Origin: an uncultured Oscillospiraceae bacterium
GTDB taxonomy: Bacteria > Bacillota > Clostridia > Oscillospirales > Acutalibacteraceae
Assembly (NCBI GenBank): GCA_900547305.1
Contig: URGH01000104.1
Location: forward strand, 1-6,221
Reading direction: 5' to 3'
DNA: 6,221 nucleotides
The position numbers and the translations under genes were made by a program. This document shows, piece after piece, positions 1-6,221 of the stretch (positions are counted from its first letter, which is position 1; the number at the start of each line of letters is the position of its first letter). The notes beneath the pieces were generated by a model. That model did not search any database. It was given only the letters and a program-made list of their open reading frames with translations, and was not told the DNA's origin.

Positions 1-1
1 T

Positions 2-31
2 TCTGCTTCGCAGAGGTGTCCACCGGACACC
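2..31. repeat. Two adjacent small hairpins at the left end of the window
   Basis: TCTGC-TTC-GCAGA (2-14) is a perfect 5-bp stem with a three-base loop. It is followed directly by GGTGTCC-ACC-GGACACC (15-31), a perfect 7-bp stem with a three-base loop. A third small stem, TTTGC-GACG-GCAAA, lies at 79-92, and a 4-bp GCGG/CCGC stem at 95-107. The GC-rich, structured stretch (about 1-118) contrasts with the T-rich promoter region after it. It may be an intergenic repeat or the 3' trailer of a gene to the left. No gene was called in 1-264. Confidence 0.45.
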
Positions 32-145
32 CGCACCCAAACACCGGGGAGCCGATTTTCCTCCCATAGTCGACCTATTTTGCGACGGCAAACAGCGGCT
101 TTCCCGCGAAAAAAGGCGCATATCTCATTAAAACGGCGCAAACAA

Positions 146-178
146 GTTTGTTTTCTTATAATTTTGGTTTGTTTTCTT
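146..178 (+). repeat. 12-base direct repeat GTTTGTTTTCTT, 21-base period, just upstream of the candidate -35 box
   Basis: GTTTGTTTTCTT occurs at 146-157 and again, identically, at 167-178. The period is 21 bases, about two helical turns, so both copies would face the same side of the DNA. The second copy ends three bases before the candidate -35 element. The left copy also overlaps a small inverted repeat, CAAAC-AA-GTTTG (139-150). This could be an operator or activator site, or an UP-like T-tract. The T-rich, low-complexity content makes chance a real alternative. Confidence 0.4.
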
Positions 179-180
179 TA

Positions 181-209
181 TTGAATTAATTTGTCAAATA
201 TGCTAATAT
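181..209 (+). promoter_or_regulatory. Candidate sigma-A-type promoter with extended -10 for the first gene
   Basis: TTGAAT at 181-186 (four of six matches to TTGACA) and TAATAT at 204-209 (four of six to TATAAT) are separated by exactly 17 bases. TG-C directly before the -10 box (201-203) fits an extended -10. Transcription would begin near 215-217, leaving a leader of about 50 bases before the ATG at 265. The surrounding sequence is strongly AT-rich, as expected for a clostridial promoter. This is a match to consensus only; no transcript evidence can be read from the sequence. Confidence 0.5.
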
Positions 210-250
210 GTATACACAGCAATCTTGTCGGGTGTATCAAAATTATTAAA

Positions 251-256
251 AAGGAG
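251..256 (+). promoter_or_regulatory. Ribosome binding site of the first gene
   Basis: AAGGAG, 8 bases before the ATG at 265, is a near-perfect anti-Shine-Dalgarno match at normal spacing. It fixes the start immediately before a typical signal peptide. Confidence 0.9.
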
Positions 257-264
257 ATAGGAAA

Positions 265-3200
265 ATGATAAAAACAACACCAAAAAGCATTTTTTCTCGC
301 AGCAGGCTTTCTGCAAAAAAAGTTGTTTCAGTTTCTGCCGCGGTTGCGGTTTGTTTGACATCGGCACTTACCCTCAAAGCAAATGCCGAAACAACGTCAC
401 CCTATGGCTACGACGGTTTAAACGCTAAAATTTACACCCCAATGGATTTGGTCCCCAAAAAAGACAGCACGGACAGCTTTAATACCGGCAGCGATGTTTG
501 GAAATTCGGCTTTGAAAAGCTGGCATCGAGCGATTACGACGTAATGACCGGGCTTGAAGACAAGGATCTCTTCCGGGTAACGACAGCGGGCTTTGCCGCA
601 CCGGAAATTAAAAAGCTGAGCGCCGGCACGGCAAAGATCAGCTGGAGCGCCACAGAGCCAGCAGCCGCGGTATACACGGTAAAGGTTTTAAATACCGTCG
701 ATTCAACAATTGCGGAGTACACCGCAAAGGGAACGGAATGTGTTCTTGACGGTCTTTCCGAAACGGGAATTTACAATATTCAGGTAACGGCAGGCGGCAA
801 GGCTTCCTATGTGGCGGTTTATTCCCCGTCCAACGCCGCATCCTCCAATGTGAAAACCGTAAACGCAGATATAAAAATGCTCAAAGGCGGAGATACGGAT
901 CAGCTTAACGATCACTCCACAGCGGGCATAGGCACCGGCGGAGCATATTTCTTAATCGATATTAAGGACGAAGGCTCTGAAATATTAAACAAAAACGGCG
1001 CGCTGCTTATAAAGGTAAGGCAGGATTTAGACGAAAGCAAAGTAACCGATATATACAAGAATGACAGAACAACCGTATTTTCGAGTAAGGATGCGAAAAT
1101 CGACTCAAACCTTTTCTTTTTCTCGGTCGATCCAAATCATCTTTATCTTGAATACGGGAAAAGCGATAAAGTCACTACCGGTGCCGACTATATGATCGGT
1201 TCCGCTACGGCGAAAACATACTTCCTGAATTCGGATAAAACAAAGCTGGCGGAATTTTCCGCAAACACAAGCGGCTCGGTTCTTAATTATTCAAATTCAA
1301 CCTTCAAGAAAGTGGGCTACCCGACCGACGGATATATGCTCATTCCACTTGCAATGTTCAGCGACAGATTTTTTGAAGAGGTTAAAATAAATAACTTTAT
1401 CCGTATGAACACCTCTTCTTACAGATACACCGACGGCGCGGGAACATGCTATTACGACGCAAGCAAGGAAATATGGAATTTAATCGACCGCAGCTTGACC
1501 TTTGAGGACGTTCAGATTCTTTCCGATTACCGTTCGTTTGTTATTGAAAACGGATTGGCGGAGACGGAAGAAGACGGAACTTTCGCAATAGGCGCCGCCA
1601 ACGCAACGCCTACTTTGGAATCAAAAGCCTATGTGCTGGGAGACGCGGCAATTTACACCGCAAAGGGCTTTTCGTCATCATATAATTTCTGCTATTCGTT
1701 TTTTGACGATAACTATTCGCACAACAGATATATAACGAGAAGTATACGTTATACATCAAAGCTCGGCGAAAAAATGATGTTCGGCTTCACGGCGCCCGAA
1801 ACGGGTATTTATGAAATTGCCGCCCCGATAGACTCGGAATTGAATGTAAATGTAGATTACGCGGTTTCCAAGGTGACTGCCGACGGGGATAAAGTATACA
1901 TTCAGGACTGGAACACCTACATGGACGAAGACGGAATTATTAAAAAATTCCTTAACAAGGGGCTTGACAGTCAGTTCTGCGATCTTCAGGTTTCGCTTAA
2001 CGCGGGGGACACGGTCTACTTAGAGGCTTATACCGATACGGATAACGCGATAGTAAATATAGGTATGCCGACCGCCATGAAATTAAAGGTTACCGAAAAC
2101 GAAGCGGGCGAAGAGGTTTACACATACCGCTTAAGCGATTATATAGAGAACCCCACGAGCCATAACAGAACGGTTGCTACCAGAAGCACCGTAATGCAGA
2201 CAAACGCGGCTTGGGAATTCGGTTACTACGGCGTAAAGGTGACCGACGAAAAGGTGGAGAACGATACATGGGATACCCTGCCCGCTGCACAGTGCGACCC
2301 GATAAGCGCATACACCATGTCTGAGGGCGACGACGCGTCTCAAATAATAAACAGCCTTAAAGCCTATGAAATAATTCAGGGCAATAAGAATTATGATTAT
2401 GACGCGCTTTTCTCAAACGTTGATAAAGGCAATTCGGTTAAATTCATAGCCCGCGATCAGAACGATTCATCAGTAGGTTGCTTTAAACTTATAGGAATTA
2501 ATGCAGACGGAAAGGATACAAATAAACCGGCTGCGACGGACGTTGAAAATATAATTGTAACTTTGGGTGCTGCAAATGTTCAGAACGCCGCAACCTATGC
2601 CGTTGCGGTTAATGCGGTAATGAAATTTACGGCGCCTGTATCGGGCGGGGCTAAACTGTATTTATCCGATACCGATTTTGAACTGAAAAATTCGGGCAGA
2701 TACTACAAGGTTTTGGTGCTCGGAGAGGACGGCACGGTGCTGAGGGTATACGGCGGCGCAGGCAAAGATAAGTACATAAAAGAAAACTATTACTTTGAAA
2801 AGGACTTCGTGCAGGGCGAGAGCGTATACCTTGCTTATGTATACGATTATGAAAGGTCACAAGTGACTTCCGGCTGCAACAGCAGAAGTTTCAAAATCAG
2901 AAACCCGTATGTTGAGTTTACCGGCAGCCGCAGCTATATTACCGTTAATACCGACGGCGGCAAAGCCGTTGCGGCGGATTTTGCGGGCACGGCTTTTAAT
3001 GCGGGCGGAATAATAGAGCTTCCCGCAGCTGTAAAGACTGCCGCCGTATTCGCCGGCTGGAAGGACGCAGAAGGAACGGTTTATGCGGCGGGCGCCGAAT
3101 ACGAGGTTAAAGGAAACGACGCGCTGACCGCGCAGTGGAAATACCTCGGCGATATTGACGGCGACGGAGAAATAGGCAAGGCTTCCGATATAGCGCTGCT

Positions 3201-3330
3201 CAGAAAATCGCTCTTTACAAACGATAATATTGACGTTGCGGATGTAAACGGCAGCGGAAGCGTTGATATTACCGACCTTATAAGACTTAAAAAGTTTGCC
3301 ACAGGCTCATCTTACAGGCTTGGCTGGTAG
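265..3330 (+). CDS. Secreted modular protein with FN3-like domain, repeated beta-sandwich-like modules, InlB-type repeat and C-terminal type I dockerin
   Basis: Complete 1021-residue exported protein. The start is fixed by AAGGAG at 251-256, 8 bases before ATG. Residues 1-41 are a Sec signal peptide: basic N-region (K3, K7, R12, R14, K18, K19), hydrophobic core about 20-37, and A-N-A at 39-41 as probable signal peptidase I site. Then come a W-K-F-G segment (79-82), an FN3-like domain (about 110-195, core W127), and an unassigned beta-rich domain (about 196-430) with YMLIPLAMF at 357-365 and a terminal strand FEDVQIL at 413-419. Two modules follow: A (about 448-610; FTAPETGIY 508-516, LNAGDTVYLEAY 578-589) and B (about 640-890; W-E-F-G 650-653, FTAP 788-791). 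Residues 891-959 resemble a Listeria-Bacteroides (InlB B) repeat with F-A-G-W and a final A-Q-W-K. Residues 960-1021 are a type I dockerin with two Ca-binding loops (D963-D975, D993-D1004), the module that binds a cohesin. No catalytic domain, LPXTG or S-layer motif is seen. A role in carbohydrate binding or adhesion on a cohesin-bearing surface is inferred. Domain boundaries are approximate. Confidence 0.95.
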   Translation: MIKTTPKSIFSRSRLSAKKVVSVSAAVAVCLTSALTLKANAETTSPYGYDGLNAKIYTPMDLVPKKDSTDSFNTGSDVWKFGFEKLASSDYDVMTGLEDKDLFRVTTAGFAAPEIKKLSAGTAKISWSATEPAAAVYTVKVLNTVDSTIAEYTAKGTECVLDGLSETGIYNIQVTAGGKASYVAVYSPSNAASSNVKTVNADIKMLKGGDTDQLNDHSTAGIGTGGAYFLIDIKDEGSEILNKNGALLIKVRQDLDESKVTDIYKNDRTTVFSSKDAKIDSNLFFFSVDPNHLYLEYGKSDKVTTGADYMIGSATAKTYFLNSDKTKLAEFSANTSGSVLNYSNSTFKKVGYPTDGYMLIPLAMFSDRFFEEVKINNFIRMNTSSYRYTDGAGTCYYDASKEIWNLIDRSLTFEDVQILSDYRSFVIENGLAETEEDGTFAIGAANATPTLESKAYVLGDAAIYTAKGFSSSYNFCYSFFDDNYSHNRYITRSIRYTSKLGEKMMFGFTAPETGIYEIAAPIDSELNVNVDYAVSKVTADGDKVYIQDWNTYMDEDGIIKKFLNKGLDSQFCDLQVSLNAGDTVYLEAYTDTDNAIVNIGMPTAMKLKVTENEAGEEVYTYRLSDYIENPTSHNRTVATRSTVMQTNAAWEFGYYGVKVTDEKVENDTWDTLPAAQCDPISAYTMSEGDDASQIINSLKAYEIIQGNKNYDYDALFSNVDKGNSVKFIARDQNDSSVGCFKLIGINADGKDTNKPAATDVENIIVTLGAANVQNAATYAVAVNAVMKFTAPVSGGAKLYLSDTDFELKNSGRYYKVLVLGEDGTVLRVYGGAGKDKYIKENYYFEKDFVQGESVYLAYVYDYERSQVTSGCNSRSFKIRNPYVEFTGSRSYITVNTDGGKAVAADFAGTAFNAGGIIELPAAVKTAAVFAGWKDAEGTVYAAGAEYEVKGNDALTAQWKYLGDIDGDGEIGKASDIALLRKSLFTNDNIDVADVNGSGSVDITDLIRLKKFATGSSYRLGW

Positions 3331-3356
3331 ACCCGGTTACTGAAATTTTTATATTG

Positions 3357-3387
3357 CCCCTTTCCGGTTACTGCAACCGGAAAGGGG
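3357..3387 (+). terminator. Intrinsic-terminator-like hairpin between the two genes
   Basis: CCCCTTTCCGGTT (3357-3369) and AACCGGAAAGGGG (3375-3387) form a perfect 13-bp stem around a five-base loop, starting 26 bases after the TAG of the first gene. The downstream tail is only ATTTG, so the U-tract is weak. The stem would still be very stable, and could end transcription imperfectly, protect the 3' end of the first mRNA, or attenuate read-through into the second gene. Confidence 0.7.
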
Positions 3388-3428
3388 ATTTGAAGTCGGA
3401 GGAATAATCCAAAACGGCGGTGCTCAAT

Positions 3429-3458
3429 TTGTTTTGGTTTATTCTTGCTGCTTTAAAT
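3429..3458 (+). promoter_or_regulatory. Weak candidate promoter of the second gene
   Basis: TTGTTT at 3429-3434 and TTAAAT at 3453-3458 (four of six to TATAAT) are 18 bases apart in an AT-rich stretch after the hairpin. An own promoter is plausible because a strong stem and 158 bases separate the two genes. The match is poor, and co-transcription by read-through is equally possible. Confidence 0.2.
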
Positions 3459-3476
3459 AAGTACTTTAATATTATT

Positions 3477-3483
3477 AAGGAGG
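3477..3483 (+). promoter_or_regulatory. Ribosome binding site deciding the start of the second gene
   Basis: AAGGAGG lies 5 bases before the ATG at 3489 and is a full anti-Shine-Dalgarno match. It selects this start for the gene that runs off the right edge, and that start places a basic N-region and hydrophobic signal core at the N-terminus. Confidence 0.9.
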
Positions 3484-3488
3484 GCATT

Positions 3489-6221
3489 ATGCACACAGAA
3501 ACTGTTGCACGGTTTAAAGGTTTTGGCAGGCAAAGCCTTACGAAAGGCAAAGCCCGCGCCGCGGCACTTTTGCTGGCGGCTGTAATCATTATCGGAACGG
3601 TTATTCCGCTTTTGAATTTTTCGGTGATAAACGCCGCCGATAAGTCTGTAAATTACCCTGTACTTGAGGGCGTACAAAGCAAACGTAAGCCTAAAACGGA
3701 CGGCGTATGGGGGTACGGTATGACAGATTATTCCGTCAAGCCGGATTTTTCTGTTTCTTCGCCGCAATTTTCGGCGCCTAAAGCGGTTTGGGAGCCCGAT
3801 AACTCAATTGCGAAATTAAACTGGAGCAGTGTTTCGGGTGCGGCGAAATATATTCTGAAAATATATGCCGGCACGACCCTCAATGCGGAAAAAGAGGTTT
3901 CGGGCGTTTCGTGGACGTCGGCTTATAATGAGTTTGAAAGCGGCGCGACGTATCAAATTCAGATTACCGCTCTTTCGGTTGACGGTACGGAGTTATCACA
4001 TTCGGGAATATGCGTTTTCAGCACCGACGCTTCAAAACCGAACGTTACATATAATTACACCGTAAACGAAAACAAAATTTATACCGTTGATAAATATACA
4101 ACGAGTACAAGTTTTTATATCAATAAAGAGTTAAACACAGGATACACGTTTTTGAACGCGGCTTCAGGCGCCGATCTGACGTTTACGGCAAAATCATCGC
4201 CCTCTGCTAAAATAGGCACATACCTGAGCTTTACCGCGCCCGACGACGGAATTTACGATTACTCCGGCGCGCTTCAGGTAAAGGCGAATAAAAATGTTGC
4301 GGGGGCGGACGTATATTCGAGAATAATCAAGACGGATTCTTCAAATAACCAAACCGTTATCTGGCCGTACAGCGGCGAGGGGTGGTCAAAACTTGAGGTT
4401 ACGGCGGAGGAGCTTAATCCCATAGGGGAAACGGGCGTTCCGCAGGCGTTTCTGAAAAGCGGAGAGAAGATTGTTGTTCAGGTTTATATGGACAACGGCT
4501 ATTCAAAGGAAGAATCGCTTAACATTTCTTTGGGCAACCCGACCGTAACTAAGGCAGAAACCGTTTCGCTTTATAAAAGCGGTATAAATAATTATGATTT
4601 TGCCGATTACGCAACGGCGAAAATATACGACCGCACAATTTCAGCGGGTAAGCTGCAGCGTTATTACGCGCGTTGGTATTCAAATATAATCAAGGTGACG
4701 GGCAGCGCGGTTTCCGCCGTTGATTACAACGGTTATGATAAAAACGCCGAGCTTACCTATGCGAGTCTTACCAATAATTCAAAGAAATCCGGCAAGATAG
4801 GGTATAAGTATTATACAAAGACAATTTCGCTTGACGACGGAGAGCTGTGCGTAGGGCTTGACGGTCACGGCGTTTCGTTCCGCTTTGTTTCACCGAACGA
4901 GGGTATGGCGACAATTTCAATGGCGGTTACGGGAAATTCGGACGACAGGCTTAAATACCGTTTAATGAAAAACGGCGCCCAGATATACCCGAACAGGGGC
5001 TGGAAGAGCATACTTACCAAGGAGCTTGTTAATATTTCCGCCTCGGCTGATGTTGCGGTGGGAGACGAACTGTCACTTGAGCTATACAGCGAGTCTTCCG
5101 ATCTTATAAGCTATAAAATGAATTCGGCGCCGTCGGTAACGGTTTACGGCAAGGATGTTGCAAATAAGCCGTCGGACGATGTATTTTCGGCGCTGTGGGA
5201 ACGCCCCTATAAGGGAAAGGAATACGCGGGTCAGTTTACGGCTATTCCGGGCAACGCATGGAAATTCGGAATACTGGAAAATCCGGGCGCGCCGTCGCAG
5301 AATGTTATTGAAACAAACTATTATAACTCGGACGGCAATTACCTTACAAACAAGAGCTACGGCAATTCGGGATACTGCTTTGCCGAAGAGGAGCTTAAAT
5401 TCAAAATAGCCGACGCTAAGCACGGCATGTCCCTTTCCTTTGTTTCACCCGAGGGCGCATATTACGATTTCAGCACGGCGCTTAATCTTACGGGCGTAAC
5501 CGAAAACACTTATTTCAGGCTGCTGAAAAACAACAGTAAAATCTGGCCGAAAAATTCGGATTGGGCGGCGTTTAAAAACGGCACTGGCGATTTGCCTGCG
5601 CAGGAAATGCTTTTAAGCGCGGGCGAAACCGTAAGTCTGCAGATTTACTCCGAGGTAAAAGAGGGGCAGACCGCCGAAATAGGGCTCGGCACGGTAACGG
5701 TTCATAAGCTGAACAACAGAATTGCCGAGGGTACCGAAATTATTTCGGTTTATGAGCCGAAAAGTTTCTCGGCGTTTGAATACGGGTACAGCGGAAAATT
5801 TATAAATTTGAATTCCAGATATAATTACAGCTTTATAAAGCCCGATAACACGGTTGACCGCCCGAACAGAACCGATTCGGCAGCCAAAACCGTTTCGGCG
5901 GATGAGGATAATTATATTAAATTTTCCGATAATCCGATTTTTGTTAAGGCTTCGGCGGGAACAACGGCGGAAATAAAATTCATCGCGGGCGGAGAAGGCG
6001 CGGCGAGACTGAATTTAAAAGCCGCCGCCATAACCGACGGAACGCTTGTGAAAACAGAAAAGAACGGCGAAGTAATTGCGGATTGGTCGACCGATATTCC
6101 CCTTATGACCGAGCTTAACCTTAAAAAGGGCGACAGCATTACGGTAAGTTTTAAGAACAGCGCGGATTACTCGGTTGATATGTCGGCTTTCGCGGTTCTT
6201 TTAGAGGCTACATCCACCAGC
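3489..6221 (+). CDS. Secreted modular protein with FN3-like domain and at least four beta-sandwich-like modules (3' end cut by window edge)
   Basis: The frame is open without a stop from ATG 3489 to the last base, giving 911 codons of a longer protein. The start is supported by AAGGAGG at 3477-3483, 5 bases upstream; the next in-frame ATG (codon 78) lies past the signal sequence. The N-terminus is a long basic region (R8, K10, R14, K19, K21, R23), a hydrophobic core about 24-47, and a probable cleavage after I-N-A (49) or A50. W-G-Y-G (74-77) precedes an FN3-like domain (about 95-180, core W112 and Y121). Four modules follow, at about 190-355, 372-555, 568-740 and 755-911. Their recurring landmarks are F-[TV]-[AS]-P near 248, 466 and 651; K-N-G or K-N-N at 494, 680 and 858; [WY]-P at 292, 500 and 686; a Trp at 299, 505, 692 and 866; and L-x-x-G-[DE]-x-[VIL] strands at 322, 522 (V-A-V-G-D), 709 and 878. 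The first protein shares the plan, so the two are probably tandem paralogues. No catalytic motif is visible. A dockerin or cell-wall anchor may lie beyond the edge. Binding or adhesion is inferred. Confidence 0.93.
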   Translation, partial: MHTETVARFKGFGRQSLTKGKARAAALLLAAVIIIGTVIPLLNFSVINAADKSVNYPVLEGVQSKRKPKTDGVWGYGMTDYSVKPDFSVSSPQFSAPKAVWEPDNSIAKLNWSSVSGAAKYILKIYAGTTLNAEKEVSGVSWTSAYNEFESGATYQIQITALSVDGTELSHSGICVFSTDASKPNVTYNYTVNENKIYTVDKYTTSTSFYINKELNTGYTFLNAASGADLTFTAKSSPSAKIGTYLSFTAPDDGIYDYSGALQVKANKNVAGADVYSRIIKTDSSNNQTVIWPYSGEGWSKLEVTAEELNPIGETGVPQAFLKSGEKIVVQVYMDNGYSKEESLNISLGNPTVTKAETVSLYKSGINNYDFADYATAKIYDRTISAGKLQRYYARWYSNIIKVTGSAVSAVDYNGYDKNAELTYASLTNNSKKSGKIGYKYYTKTISLDDGELCVGLDGHGVSFRFVSPNEGMATISMAVTGNSDDRLKYRLMKNGAQIYPNRGWKSILTKELVNISASADVAVGDELSLELYSESSDLISYKMNSAPSVTVYGKDVANKPSDDVFSALWERPYKGKEYAGQFTAIPGNAWKFGILENPGAPSQNVIETNYYNSDGNYLTNKSYGNSGYCFAEEELKFKIADAKHGMSLSFVSPEGAYYDFSTALNLTGVTENTYFRLLKNNSKIWPKNSDWAAFKNGTGDLPAQEMLLSAGETVSLQIYSEVKEGQTAEIGLGTVTVHKLNNRIAEGTEIISVYEPKSFSAFEYGYSGKFINLNSRYNYSFIKPDNTVDRPNRTDSAAKTVSADEDNYIKFSDNPIFVKASAGTTAEIKFIAGGEGAARLNLKAAAITDGTLVKTEKNGEVIADWSTDIPLMTELNLKKGDSITVSFKNSADYSVDMSAFAVLLEATSTS

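Noticed and set aside
1..69. Frame open from base 1 to TAG 67-69, possible tail of an upstream gene
   Set aside because: Only 22 codons, running through two perfect hairpins and without protein-like character. A second frame is also open across the same bases, so it cannot be supported as coding.
2..184. Frame open from base 2 to a TGA at about 182-184
   Set aside because: It is rich in Arg, Pro and Ser from GC-rich hairpins and then passes into the T-rich promoter region. No start codon or ribosome binding site is in view.
191..216. TTGTCA (191-196) with TATACA (211-216) as the promoter
   Set aside because: The spacer is only 14 bases, too short for a sigma-A promoter. The 181/204 pair has a 17-base spacer and an extended -10.
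352..354. Cys30 of the first protein as a lipoprotein lipidation site
   Set aside because: The residues before it (V-A-V) do not make a lipobox, which needs a small residue at -1. The Cys lies within the hydrophobic core, and a clear A-N-A signal peptidase I site follows at 39-41.
3453..3767. Minus-strand open frame of 104 codons across the intergenic region and the start of the second gene
   Set aside because: It overlaps the ribosome binding site, signal peptide and N-terminus of a well-supported plus-strand gene, and shows no recognisable protein features.
5082..5423. Minus-strand open frame of 113 codons and an overlapping plus-strand frame (5155-5409)
   Set aside because: Both lie inside the continuous frame of the second gene and are Arg-rich shadows caused by its codon use. 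Neither has a convincing ribosome binding site or domain.
4056..6221. Nucleotide-level tandem repeat within the second gene
   Set aside because: The modules are recognisable only as protein patterns. I see no long near-identical DNA blocks, so this is old duplication and not a recent repeat array.

Overview
The window looks like chromosomal DNA from an anaerobic Gram-positive bacterium of the class Clostridia, probably an uncultured gut Oscillospirales/Ruminococcaceae-like organism. This placement is inferred from protein architecture: long Sec-exported surface proteins with fibronectin type III-like and InlB-type (Listeria-Bacteroides) repeats and a type I dockerin, strong AAGGAGG ribosome binding sites, and AT-rich promoters beside moderately GC-rich coding DNA. 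No rRNA, tRNA, marker gene or mobile element is present to confirm it.

Layout. Bases 1-264 are non-coding as far as can be seen. A GC-rich stretch with several short hairpins (about 2-110) is followed by a T-rich stretch with a 12-base direct repeat, a candidate extended -10 promoter (181-209) and a ribosome binding site. Bases 265-3330 encode a complete 1021-residue exported protein: signal peptide, FN3-like domain, an unassigned beta-rich domain, two copies of a beta-sandwich-like module, an InlB-type repeat and a C-terminal dockerin. A 13-bp perfect hairpin (3357-3387) follows. Bases 3489-6221 encode a second exported protein on the same strand, open to the right edge (911 codons visible, C-terminus missing). 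It has a signal peptide, an FN3-like domain and at least four copies of a related module.

The two proteins share the same N-terminal plan (signal peptide, W-x-[FY]-G segment, FN3-like domain) and the same repeated module, so they look like tandem paralogues or partners. Neither shows a recognisable catalytic domain. The best reading is a pair of large non-enzymatic surface or cellulosome-like adhesion/carbohydrate-binding proteins, the first able to dock onto a cohesin through its dockerin. This function is inference; the domain order, repeats and signal peptides are read directly from the sequence. Everything else that is open on either strand appears to be a shadow of these two genes.
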